NCBI GenBank assembly: GCA_020310875.1
Contig: CM035407.1
Coordinates: forward strand, 199,028,524 to 199,092,523
DNA from: Ceratopteris richardii
Lineage: Eukaryota; Streptophyta; Polypodiopsida; Polypodiales; Pteridaceae
Reading direction: 5' to 3'
Length of the DNA stretch: 64,000 bases
Part shown: positions 1-9,295 of the stretch, one piece after another
Position numbering within the stretch: position 1 is the stretch's first letter
Layout of the letters: each line of letters starts with the position of its first letter
Program-made: the position numbers and the translations under genes
The notes under the pieces: model-generated
Seen by the model: only the letters and a program-made list of their open reading frames with translations
Databases searched by the model: none
Told to the model about the DNA's origin: nothing

Positions 1-1514
1 AAGTTGGCAATGAAAATGAATTGTGTTGAATAGAAGCATGTATTCTCGCGATTATAAGCAAAAAAGATAAAATACAAGCAATATTACCACGAGTAATCAT
101 AGAAAAACCCGATCTAGTTGGGGCCTCATACCATAAAACAAGGTTCTCTTGGTATTTCATAGAACATTGCTTTTTTCCTTTCATTTTCATATTCATCACG
201 TACATCCACTCCTCGATATAGGGGATTTACACTCAAGTCTAGTCTCACACAATGAGAGTACTTCAATCTAGGCGAACACTAGTGTTTTGCCACCACAGTT
301 AATGAGTGCATGTATAATATTTTGCAAAGCTACCACATAAAGATTAAATAATAGTTTCTTTGTTTCAAATATGCTCTTAAAAGACATGTACTTCAATCTA
401 GGGCGAGACGTGGGTGATCTACCACACTCGATAACGACAATGATGTACAACATTTTCCAAGATTACCACATAAAGATTAAAAACTAGTTTGCATGTTTCA
501 AATATGCTACAGTTAATGCCAAAATAGAAAACAAGATGTTTTGCAATAGTTAAGTGCTCTAAAATGTGCTACAGTGGACTCAAAAGATAATGCAATCCAT
601 TATTAGGAGACAAACAATACAAGGATTGAACATAAGATTTTGTTTACCGCCTATTTCCACAAGGATTGCAACAGACAAGCTTCTTATAGGGGAATTCAAA
701 CTTCACACAACCTTCTCATCTAGGGCTCCTTTATTTTTTGGCTCTCCATTGCAAGCCTTCCTCTATGTGTAGAGCTCTCTCCCCTTTAAATTAGACTACT
801 ATAAAATTCCCAAAGTTGTCCTTCTTCAAACGAGTATGCAATAATGCTCTCACATAACTATATATCTACAAGGAGGTGATGATAGACTTATGTTGTAGGA
901 AACGTGTAGAAATCAAGGGGAAGTATTATTTCTCCATTTCCAAGCACTGTCGACATTTCTTCATATGTCGGATACATCTTGTTATAGATAAAAGGCGTAT
1001 GACGGTGAAACTATCTTTTTGAATAAAGTACTCTAGACAATATTGAACTAACTTCTTGGAATGATGAATTATGTGGCCATGCAAAGCCTCTATGTTGAAT
1101 AATGACTCTTAAATGAGGGACCTTAATGGTTTGATAGAAAAAAGTGAGCACGAAATTTTAAAGAAGAAAAAATGGCTACCTTCTTCAAATAATAGAAAAA
1201 AATGTATGGACATAAAGATTAGGGGAAAAAAAAGAGGGATTGAGTGCAAATAAAGTTGGAAATAAAAAGGAATTGCATTGAATAGAAGTACGTATTGTAA
1301 TTATTAGAAGGAAAATAGATCAAATACAAGAATATCACTACCAGTAAGCATAGGAAAGCTTGATCGTGTTGGAGCTTCATTCCATAAAACAATATGCTCT
1401 TGATATTTCATAGAATATTGCTTTTCGTTTTTAATTTTCACCTCAAATCTCTCAACTATCTTACAAGGTTTTTGATGCATCTAGAATCTTTTCCGAGGAT
1501 GGGTGTAGCTCAAG
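1..1514. repeat. Tandem repeat, ~1.25 kb unit (unit 1 and start of unit 2)
   Basis: The stretch beginning at base 1 (ttggcaatgaaaatgaattg) recurs in diverged form near 1252 and again near 10937, giving a period of about 1.25 kb. Inside each unit a shorter ~125 bp segment is itself doubled (near 290-410 and 425-510: both carry 'accacataaagatta' and 'tgtttcaaatatgct'). No coding potential is evident; the short ORFs at 268-453 and 566-772 are not conserved between units. The second unit is cut at 1514 by the gypsy element G1 and resumes at 10004. Confidence 0.8.
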
Positions 1515-2111
1515 TGTAAGCACCACCTCCTTTACTTGTCAATCCACGGAGACGTGAGGACCGGTATGAAGACCACGAGCAAGTGAAGGCACAAGTGCGT
1601 GAGTGAAAGCACACAAACATGCACACATATACACACACGCGCACAAGGTAAGATCAAAGAGAGGAACAATGGAAAGCTTTGATTGCAAAAGAGTTCTCTT
1701 ACAAAAGCTCTATTCTTTAATAATCTAACCTTAAAAATGAGCTCTCTAGCTCTTTTTATAGTTTTTTGACTAGTTTTGGCCCTGTCCAGACCTAATGTCC
1801 GGCCTAGCTAAAAATTAGGTTTCAGGGCTTATTTGAGGGCTCAAACGAAGTCTAAAAATTATGAAAATTGGTAGGATGATACTTCTAATGCTCCTCAAGC
1901 TCAAGGACTCCTCAGCTTGAACAAAATGGAGTTACAAAAATAGAAAATGGTATTTACAATGGTTTTTAGTGATGAAAATCACTATTTTTGTAGGGGGGTT
2001 CTTCTGAAATTTTGACATGTACTTCTTGGAGCTCCCTACTTGCTCCGTCTTCTTGTATGTCCACTTCTTTGATGTGCACAGGAGCTTTGTCCTTGACCTT
2101 CAGCTTCAACA
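1515..2111 (-). repeat. 3' LTR of gypsy element G1
   Basis: The 597 bp block runs TG...CA on the plus strand and lies next to a purine-rich tract on the minus strand (2112-2126), the expected layout of a 3' LTR in a minus-strand element. A minus-strand TATA-like box is at 1752-1760. A CA-rich microsatellite region (about 1600-1650) also occurs in the relic LTR at 34346-34495, so both belong to related families. No matching 5' LTR exists because the other end of G1 is truncated. The left 5 bp target duplication would be 1510-1514, but its partner is lost. Confidence 0.75.
1752..1760 (-). promoter_or_regulatory. TATA-like box in G1 LTR
   Basis: Read on the minus strand this is TATAAAAAG, inside the LTR at a position compatible with the U3 promoter. 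No experimental support; inferred from motif and position. Confidence 0.4.
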
Positions 2112-2126
2112 CTCCCCCCCTCTCGA
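2112..2126 (-). other. Polypurine tract of G1
   Basis: The plus strand reads ctccccccctctcga, i.e. a minus-strand purine run directly upstream of the LTR start TGTTGAAG. It is the expected plus-strand primer site for reverse transcription and fixes the internal border of the LTR. Confidence 0.75.
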
Positions 2127-2360
2127 GTCTGTCGTCCCTGACAGACCCTTGTTGTGTTTGTTCCATGTAGTGCTTTGAGAGGTAGTGTCCATCCTTTGTA
2201 TGAGCTTGTTCTTGGATTCTAACAAGAATGTGTCGTTGTGAGCTTTCAAAACTGCTAGTTGCTCAAAAGAGGTTGTCAAGATTGAGTTGGAGCAACTGCT
2301 AGCTTTAATTTGCTTCCGAGGTATGGATGTTGTTCCCATGACATCCTTTAGCTCTTCCAA
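2127..2360 (-). pseudogene. 3'-terminal coding remnant of G1 (coil-like)
   Basis: A minus-strand open frame covers 2106-2360 (84 aa) and runs into the polypurine tract. It is Ser/Lys/Gln-rich with a stretch resembling an amphipathic helix (FEQLAVLKAHNDTFLLESKN) and ends ...TTDSRGGEC. I recognise no catalytic domain. Its position between integrase-side genes and the LTR makes it the last part of the element's post-integrase region. It could also be an accidental open frame. Confidence 0.3.
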
Positions 2361-2415
2361 AGATGATGTTCAGAGAAGTCATGCCAACTACTCATAACCC
2401 ATAATGAACGATGGG

Positions 2416-2575
2416 TAAGTGTGTTCGTGCATGGGTTGAGGAAAATATGTGCCTTGTGCACGGCCTTGTGATGTAGCCCTATGCATGCTTACTTGGAAAA
2501 TGCATTGGAAGAAGTATGGTGCAAAAATTGGGGGTCTTGAGCTAAGTGCTCAAGGGTATGCTGACGAAGAGGTTT
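2416..2575. repeat. Direct repeat flanking the Argonaute fragment (copy 1)
   Basis: This ~160 bp segment resembles 3312-3470: shared landmarks in order are 'tgcatgg', 'tgtgcct/tgtgtct', 'gtagccctat/gtggccctat', 'ggaaa.tgcat' and 'ggtgcaaaa'. The two copies sit directly on either side of the captured Argonaute sequence in the same orientation. They may be a duplication made when that segment was inserted, or repeats of the original element. Confidence 0.6.
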
Positions 2576-2590
2576 CCTAATCTATCATGG

Positions 2591-3215
2591 TTATGGTGTT
2601 GCCAAAGTAAAGATACTTACCATGGTGAAGGGTTGATTGATGTTTATCTCTTCGTGTTGTACACCCGGCATTTGTGACGGAATATTGTCGATGAATGTCC
2701 GTGTTGATGGTCCATCGATGAAATTTTTTGAGTGCCTGGTCCTGTCTCCTCTTTGCAAAGCAACATTTGCCAAATACTGAGAATTGAACTTCTTTATATT
2801 CCTTGACAAACAACATTGGGTAACTACACCAAGCTTAGTTTCACATATTCTATTTAGCTCACCATAAGTAGGAGTCTTCTCACCCAGTATACAAACAAGG
2901 AATTTCAGGGTACCAAACTACCCTTAGCAGATATCTCCTTGGATGCTCTCGTACATACAGTAGTTAAGCATCACTCAAGTTGTGGACCTTCAAGCTCTTC
3001 CCTCCTACCATGGTAAGGGAAAACAATAGTTGTGGATGCCATGATCATGCCAGGTGCTTGACATCTACCAGATAAGGAAGCAATTATATCATCTGCTAGT
3101 CGAGACACACTTCTATCAAAACTGATAAATGCCCAGTAATCAATGGTTCCACCTTTAACTAAGCATGACTCATTCACGTTCCATGAACCAAACCTGGGAA
3201 CAAACTCTCTCCCTC
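2591..3215 (-). pseudogene. Captured fragment of a plant ARGONAUTE gene (MID domain)
   Basis: Minus-strand reading gives a recognisable stretch of the Argonaute MID domain, the pocket that binds the 5' phosphate of a small RNA. In order: GSWNVNE (about 3190), GGTIDYWAFISFDRSVS, GMIMAS, then in another frame LGEKTPTYGELNRICETKLG (about 2880-2820), VVTQCCLSRN and QYLANVAL (about 2770). The pocket residues Y (TPTYGEL) and QC (TQCC) are present, while the Lys expected four residues after that Tyr is Asn (GELNR). Homology stops after NVAL, before the KIN.K.GG stretch and the slicer (PIWI) core, so no cleavage activity is encoded. An in-frame TGA near 2972 and a frameshift near 2908 make it a pseudogene. 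It lies in sense with G1, between two direct repeats. The Argonaute clade is not resolved. Confidence 0.85.
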
Positions 3216-3250
3216 TCTCTCTCTCCTCTTTTTTTTTTTTTTTTTTTGGA
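3205..3250. repeat. Low-complexity (CT)n and T19 tract
   Basis: A pyrimidine run of CT dinucleotides followed by about 19 T lies at the 5' edge of the Argonaute fragment; on the minus strand it reads A-run then GA-run. It might be an RNA-derived poly(A), a second polypurine tract or simple slippage. It marks a likely junction. Confidence 0.7.
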
Positions 3251-3311
3251 GGAACAATGTCACCAAACAAGACGACAGATGTTAGTATCAGAAAAAATAA
3301 TTGACATATGT

Positions 3312-3470
3312 CAATGTGCTCTTGTGCATGGGACTCTCAAATGTGTCTATGCACGACCATGTAATGTGGCCCTATATTAATGCATACTTTGGAAATGCAT
3401 GACCCGAATGGTGCAAAAGACAGGGTTGTGCAAGGAGCACATGGTTGTCGCTCGTCGAGGCTTTCGAGGT
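3312..3470. repeat. Direct repeat flanking the Argonaute fragment (copy 2)
   Basis: Partner of 2416-2575 in the same orientation, clearly diverged, so the duplication is not recent. Together they bracket 2576-3311. Confidence 0.6.
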
Positions 3471-3529
3471 TATTTGCGGATGTTGATGCCTTCTTGCTTG
3501 GAGGTATCCATTGGATCTCGAGATGACCA

Positions 3530-4206
3530 CTAAGCCTTCCTCCTTATCGGGATCCATTTGAGAATGGTCTTCGACTGTTTAGTGATCTCCTTTGGCTGCT
3601 CCATGTTTGGATGGTTTCTAGAGGCTTTGATCCTTTGTGTTTCACTCTTTGGTTCTGTGGGAGCCTTGGGTGCTTTTGGCTTCCAAACCCATATCCTTGA
3701 TAATTGTCTTCTTACCATTGTTGAAGAGGTGATTTGATCTTCTTTCAGTCTCTGTGCTTGAGTTTGACCCTTTTCCCTCCTTGGCTTCTTTGTTGGGACC
3801 TTTTGCATGGAGGAGAGCATAGGGCATTGTGCATGTAAGAGTTTCTTGGGTACCCACATGTGTGATAGCCCATGCTGAGCTGCCACAAATTTCTTAGGCA
3901 CCCAAATTTTCTGGAGACCTTCTGGGTGAGCCTGTCCTTGTTGCTGGGTTCTTGTTCTGGCATGGTTGGCCTGCTTCGATGGGAATTTTTGTGGCAAGGT
4001 TGGTGGTTGCTCTCCTTTGCGTACCCATATCTGCTTTATGCCTGAGACTACTTTACCCTTGAAGGCTCTTTGTCTATTTGATATACTGGTTGTCTTGCAC
4101 TGTTTCACTTGCTTCTAAGGTTGAACTCTTGTGGATGCTTTACTCTTCGAAAAAGAAGGAGGGTTTTCTTGCCTTTGTGATTGTCCTTCCATGATTGAGT
4201 CCTTCT
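3530..4206 (-). pseudogene. G1 post-integrase ORF with repeated IWVPK-type motifs
   Basis: One minus-strand frame is open from about 4206 to 3530 apart from a single TAG at about 4117. The protein is Lys/Gln/Pro-rich and basic, with a short motif repeated four times: KQIWVRKGE, QKIWVPKKF, SHMWVPKKL and SRIWVWKPK. I recognise no enzyme. Basic, tryptophan-bearing repeats suggest nucleic-acid or protein binding, but that is inference. It follows the second protease-like domain without a clear gap and may be the C-terminal part of the same polyprotein. The W[VK]PK repeats are seen directly. Confidence 0.55.
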
Positions 4207-4245
4207 GGATCATAGAGCTTTTGACACATACAACATCTTGCTCGT

Positions 4246-4690
4246 GAAGATTAGTCTAGAGGAACTAAGAGAGTGTGTGGTGCCATGATCTGTGAGCATG
4301 GAGTTCTCTAATTCTAATGTAATGCATTGTTCATGTACCCAAACTTGAAGAATTTGATTTCTTAGGTCTAAGTTAACTGCATGGTCATAGATCCAATCTT
4401 GACCCAAGACAAGTGGTTCTGTAAGATTCTCATCTTGACACACTAGCACTTTTGGCTTTCATTGGAACATCTTGAAGGTAGATGGGAAGTTCCACCTCGC
4501 CCAAACAAGGGGTTTCCACACCTCCCAATCCTATGAGATAAGCTTCTATGGGATTGATGTTCAACTGCAAGTCTTGGCAGTAGGATAGTCTAACTGTACT
4601 ACTTGCTGCACTTGAGTCAATCAATGCTTTCACAATCCTTGCACCCTTTCCTTGTGCTATCTCTGTGGTCACAAAGGGACGTCGATCAAT
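4246..4690 (-). pseudogene. Second retropepsin-like domain of G1, after integrase
   Basis: Downstream of integrase the frame 4430-5266 (residues ~195-272) and, after a frameshift near 4440, the frame 4210-4449 show retropepsin order: ALIDSSAASSTV (active-site loop; Gly of D-S/T-G replaced by Ser, residues 217-219), a flap-like GLGG, the LGEVELPIYL strand, then LVLGQDWI, the hydrophobic-hydrophobic-Gly motif typical of the C-terminal half. The element's normal protease is separate, at 8450-8930. If functional it would be a second polyprotein-processing enzyme, but the DSS triad argues it is inactive now. One base change (AGT for GGT) would account for it. Confidence 0.65.
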
Positions 4691-5497
4691 GACTTGAGAA
4701 ATAATTATCCCTGATTTTTGGCACATATCCATGTGATATTTTAGGGCTTTTGAGTTGACATCTAGGCCTAGTCGCCTTAACTTATTTCGCCTATTACACT
4801 CTCTGGCCTTTGCCTGTGCTTCTTCCCTCACCCTTAACTCCTCTTCTTTTCGCTTCTTAGCAGTGTTGAGTCTCGTAAGCATATCCTCTGTAAGAGATTC
4901 TTGGTATAACTTGACTCTACATCCACTAATATAATTTGGCAAGATATCTCCTTCTAGAGTGGCCAACTGAACTGCACCGCTAGTAGAAATTCTATTAATG
5001 ATCATGGGTCCATATCCTCTTTTTTCCAACTTACGGGCATGTTGCTTTAGCATATAAACCAGCACTAGGCTTCCCTCTTTCAATCCTTTATCTTTGATGT
5101 GTGCATCAAAGTATGCCTTTTGTCTTTTCTTTGCAGCATAGATGCCTGCCGCCGCGCGTAGCCTTGTCTCACCTAAGCGTTCTAGATCAAAGATTCTAGA
5201 GGACAATTCATGTCCATTCCACTCATGCTCTTGTGCTACTTTTAAGGCTCGGATGAGGAAGTCCAATGGTAGAACATCATTCTATCCGAAGTCCATCTGA
5301 AATGGGGTGGCATTGAGTACCGTTTTGTAGGCAACTCGATAAGCCCAAACAACATGATGAAGTTGTTTGTCCCAATCAGAGCGTTTATTATTTACCGGTT
5401 TTGACAATATGTTACAGAGGATCTTATTGGTGCTCTCGACTTGTCCGTTAGCTTGTGGGTGATAAGGGGCAGACTTCTTATGTACTACCAGGAATTC
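4690..5497 (-). pseudogene. G1 integrase: third catalytic residue and C-terminal domain
   Basis: The minus frame shows PYHPQANGQVESTNK near 5460, carrying the catalytic Glu of the D,D-35-E triad, then a conserved WAYR segment. Stops occur at about 5499 (after ENLL) and 5283. The frame 4430-5266 continues the family's C-terminal domain: AAKKRQKAYFDAH, GSLVLVY and a KRGYGP strand region (residues 40-95), followed by a charged Lys/Glu/Arg coil (residues 125-165). No chromodomain is visible. Integrase would insert element cDNA into chromosomes; this copy is interrupted. Confidence 0.8.
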
Positions 5498-6031
5498 TTA
5501 GAGCAGATTTTCAATGTCTTCACTCAAGAAGTGCGTGCCTCTATCGCTCACTAACTCTATTGGTAGTCCATATCTTGTGAACACATTCTCAAATAAAAAT
5601 TTAGCTGTTGTTTGAGCGTCATTGTTTGTTGTGGCTTTTACTTCCACCCACTTGGTAAGGTAATCTGTGGCTACAATAATGTACTCTGCATGGGAGTTTC
5701 TAGCTGGGGGGTTAATAGGACCTACAAAGTCTATACCCCATTTCGAGAATGCATGTCCTCCCATCATTGGCCTCAAAGGCATCTCATCTTTTCTAATCGG
5801 ATATTGTGCACGTTGGCATGTGTCACATTTCTTCACATAGGTATGAGCATCCATATGAAGAGTGGGCCACCAAAGTCCTGAGAATAGAATGGTCTTGATT
5901 ACTCGATCAGGACCGAAGTGTCCACCTGTAACACCGCTGTGTGCAGTTTCTAAGACTTTCAAATAGTCCGATTCGTGAACGCACAATCTTAGATAACCAT
6001 CCTTGCCCTCTTCGATATAAGTTGTCTCCAA
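5498..6031 (-). pseudogene. G1 integrase: second H2C2 finger and catalytic core
   Basis: In this 177-residue frame an HHCC zinc finger is complete (His31, His38, Cys69, Cys72: AHSGVTGGHF...CDTCQ), followed by the core with Asp101 (WGIDFVGP) and Asp163 (VSDRGTHF). The frame stops just after ENLL; the Glu of the triad lies downstream past that stop. It joins the preceding frame through a frameshift near 6000. Family placement: Ty3/gypsy, non-chromovirus (Athila/Tat-like) by its RYGLP and SDRGTHF motifs, which is inference. Confidence 0.85.
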
Positions 6032-6659
6032 CTAAAGCATAGTCCTGAGCCTCTTGCTCCATGCTCCGTCTTCTTGCTAGACTAGCCTCTTTGGGTAAGG
6101 TTCCCGATCTCATAAACTCTACCAATGGAGCACTCCAATCACGAATTAATGACACTTGATAAAGGGTGGCATGCTCCACTGGTGGTCTCTCTCTGCACAT
6201 TGGACAATTCTTAATCCACTCATGTATTTCTTTGTCCATGCTAGGCCAATACACTCCTAAACGTTTCAGATTTTGTAATGTGCGCTGTTTAGAATAATGA
6301 TTTCCTAGCAATCCTTCATGAGCTTGTTGCAACCAACTACTATGTTCATCTTCCTCAACACAACAAGCTAATACACCCTCAGTATCTTGTTTGTACATAC
6401 TTCCTGCCAATATGTGATATTTTTGTGATTTTAAAATTTCGTCTTGTGATGTTTTCACATTATTATTTGCAGGGCCGAAGGTTAGGACTGGTACCAACTT
6501 ATTTGCCCATTTAGGAACAACTTCTAAATTGAACAGATAAGCATCAGGTAATTCATCAGACACTCCTTGCGGTAACTCTCCTGAAGTGATGCGAGAAAGG
6601 TGATCTGCCCGAAGGTGGGTTCTACCTTTCCTGACAACAGCTTCAAAGTCATATTCCAT
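5907..6659 (-). pseudogene. G1 RNase H-integrase linker with an extra H2C2 finger
   Basis: The 250-residue frame begins with the end of RNase H (RADHLSRI) and then carries a full HHCC finger of its own: His114, His121 (AHEGLLGNH), Cys152 and Cys155 (CPMC). About 75 residues later the linker (LVEFMRSGTLP) leads into the second finger in the overlapping frame. So this element encodes two integrase-type H2C2 fingers in series. The C-terminal ~35 residues here are out of frame. The first stop upstream (6660-6662) separates it from RNase H. Confidence 0.8.
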
Positions 6660-6662
6660 TAG

Positions 6663-7061
6663 TTAGAGGAACCATCTTACTAAAAGTCCAACATTGCAAG
6701 GTTTATTGACCACATATAACAAAGCTTGATGATCAGTGAAAAACTTGAACTTGTTGGCCAATAAATAGTGTCTAAACTTCTTCACAGCATATACCATGCC
6801 TAAGCCCTCTCGCTCAGTTGTGGTATAGTTTCGTTTAGCTACGGTGAGCTGTCTACTAGCATATGCTATGGGCAAATCTAAGTTTCCTTCACCTGTGGGT
6901 TGCGCTAGCACACATCCTATGGCGTAATTGGATGCATCCACATGGACATGGAATGGTTTATTCCAATCAGGAGTGGTTAGTATTGGTGTTGTGCACAAAC
7001 GTTTCTTCAGTTCATTGAAAGAATTCTCGCATTCATCGTTCCACTCAAAATTAGACAACAA
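6663..7061 (-). pseudogene. G1 RNase H domain
   Basis: This 132-residue frame shows the plant gypsy RNase H: FHVHVDAS (Asp42), TTEREGL (Glu83), FFTDHQAL (Asp110), all catalytic acids present. It degrades the RNA strand during reverse transcription. It is separated from RT by a frame break at about 7070 and from the integrase linker by a stop at 6660-6662. No second (archaeal-type) RNase H, the Tat hallmark, was found in the linker. Confidence 0.9.
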
Positions 7062-7078
7062 GGCATAAAGGGGTCTAG

Positions 7079-8001
7079 CTATATCGCGTACATGTGGATA
7101 AACCTACGGTAATATCCACAATGGCCCATAAAGGCTTGTACCTCTTTAACATTCCTTGGCCTTGGCAGCTCCGCTATGGCTCGTACCTTATCTTCATCTG
7201 TTGAGATTCCATTCTTAGAAACAATATGACCTAAGATTTTACCTTGACGCACCATGAACACACACTTTTCTGGGTTCAGACACACTCGATATTCTCTACA
7301 CTTGTTGAAGATTTGTCTGAGCTCAGGGATGTGAAATCTTCTTTCTTGGGAATGAGCACATAAATCATCCACATATGCAAGAACTCTTTGAACACATGAC
7401 ACATGAGCCTTTGGAATGTTGCAGGTGCATTGGTGAGCCCAAATGGGATCACACGAAATGCAAAGATTCCTCACTGTGGCAAAAGTTGTTTTGTGTTGAT
7501 CTTCTGGGGCAATGGCTACTTGATTGTAACCTGAAAATCCATCAAGGAAGCTATAAACTTCCTTGCCTGCAACACGCTCCAATAGTTCCAATAGTTGTTC
7601 CATGATTGGAAGTGGATAACTATCTCTGATCGTAGCGGCATTAACTTTTTTAAGGTTAATAAACACTCCGTTCTTCTTGGGCACCACTACAATGGGGGAC
7701 ACCCATTCAATATGCTCAATCTCATATATGAATCCAGCTTCAATCAGCCTATCAATTTCTTCTTTTATTTTGGCTGCATATGTATCATTACCCCTTTCAA
7801 GTCTCTATAGTGCCATGCAAACACATCCCTATATTCCCTTAATAGAGCTACGAGCTCCATTTCTTCTCTTGCACTTAGGTCATCTCCTATATATGTGCAT
7901 CTCTCTTCGTTCTCTTCAATGGTCACTACAATTTTCTTGGTCTTTTCTTTATTATCATATGATTCTCCTATGATGGCCTCTCTCTTAGGCATTCGTACCA
8001 A
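7079..8001 (-). pseudogene. G1 reverse transcriptase
   Basis: Frame 7765-8001 holds the RT N-terminus (LLREYRDVFAWHYRDLKGV); frame 7079-7702 (207 aa) holds VVPKKNG, Asp54 (FLDGFSGYNQ), YVDD at 110-113 (YVDDLCAHS) and the FMGHCGYYRRFI thumb motif. Between residues ~78 and 108 the reading frame is displaced: the PFGLTNAP motif lies in another frame, so two compensating frameshifts occurred. There is also a break between 7765 and 7702. It copies the element RNA into cDNA; this copy cannot make a normal enzyme. Confidence 0.9.
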
Positions 8002-9295
8002 AATTTTGCGTTCTCACTTCCATCCTTTGAATTTACCGTTTTAATAATTGTGAGAGGTTCTTCTTCTTTTTGGGTGAACACTCCTATATCTTCTAGATAG
8101 TGCTGCTCTGAGTTAAAGCAACTATCCATCACAATGGACTCTATATCATCGTCATTCTCTTCTTCTTCTATGACATCACTAGGGTCACATTCTTCTACCA
8201 AGGGCTGGCACATGAACACTGAAATATCATACCCCTCCTCATCACAATGAGGTGCCCACTGTTCTTCATTGACAACAATGTCCATGGTGGCTAAGATTTT
8301 TGGCCAGCCATGAGGCTCAAATTCCTCATCTGGAAAGATCATCGGTGTGTAGGCTGGGTCTATAACTAGTCTATCTCCTGGCAAAGTTCCTTCTTCTCTT
8401 GCCTTTAAACGTTTTTCCTCTTCCTCTGCAACCTTGCACATCCACAAATGAGTATCTTCATGCAGCCATGATGGATCAGGTGAACTTTCAGAATGCACAG
8501 AGATGGAATCTTCTTTCGCTTTGTGGATAGTATTCCACTGTAGGGGTGGTACATCTTTGAAGGAATAATCCTTCAAATTGACCTTGGTGGAGACCCCTAA
8601 GTGTTGTAAGTACAAGGAGTTGGTTCCCCAATCCTGTACTATTTGCAATTGTCGTAGGAAGGGTCTTCCTAGGATCATCTCATAAACATTATTTTTCTCA
8701 AAGTCACATATAGCAAATGTGTGCTCAAACTCTACACCACAAGTGGTTAGAGTTATCCCTTCTAGCAATCCTAGATGTCTTTCAAAATGACCATCGACCA
8801 TTTGAAGCTTCATTCTAGTTGTTCTTAATGTGGGTTTGCCCCATTGCTTCCACAAGGAGGTGGTTGCCATAGCAACACCAGCACCTGGATCTATGATTGC
8901 TTTGGTTGCGTAACCTTGGTAGGTGATTGGAAGATAAGTATTACCTTCTTCACCCTCACACACGTCCCCTATTTTGTCTAGAGGTATCTCTGGTACTTTC
9001 TCCTTAGAGCCTGCTTTTGGCATATTGGACTCAAGTTCTGGGACCTGATCCTTCACATGATTCCATAGCTCAGGTTTTGCTTTGAGCAGCTCTTCTACAG
9101 TGAGATGACATTGAACCTTAGTGTTCTTCAGGACATCAGTGTTCCTTGGGACCACTGAGTCTTCATGTCTTACCAGTATTGTGGGAGCTCTGATATGAAG
9201 AGATTCAGATTCCCATGGGCCTAGAAATTGAGGTAGTTCTTCTAAGGTATTAGATTCAAAATCTAACCTTTCTTCTTCTTGTTTCCACTACTTGA
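7968..9295 (-). pseudogene. G1 protease and pol N-terminal region
   Basis: The frame with an ATG at 9155 is 395 aa but stays open upstream to about 9295, so the ATG is probably not the natural start. Retropepsin features: AIIDPGAGVAMA (active loop with Pro in place of Ser/Thr, residues 89-91) and EMILGRPFL (161-167). It is followed by an acidic ~200-residue spacer (EEEENDDDIES) before RT. The gag frame ends RRRKVRF-stop just where this frame opens, shifted by +1, as expected for a gag-pol frameshift or for a simple indel. Confidence 0.8.

Noticed and set aside
2971..3270. Env-like protein in the 3' region of G1
   Set aside because: No signal peptide or transmembrane segment; the content is Argonaute-like instead.
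5612..5881. Plus-strand ORFs inside G1 pol (also 7375-7605, 7595-7973, 9795-9989)
   Set aside because: All are antisense shadows of recognisable gypsy pol or gag frames on the minus strand.
6031..6659. Archaeal-type second RNase H (Tat hallmark) between RNase H and integrase of G1
   Set aside because: The linker has an H2C2 finger instead; no D-E-D RNase H pattern was seen.
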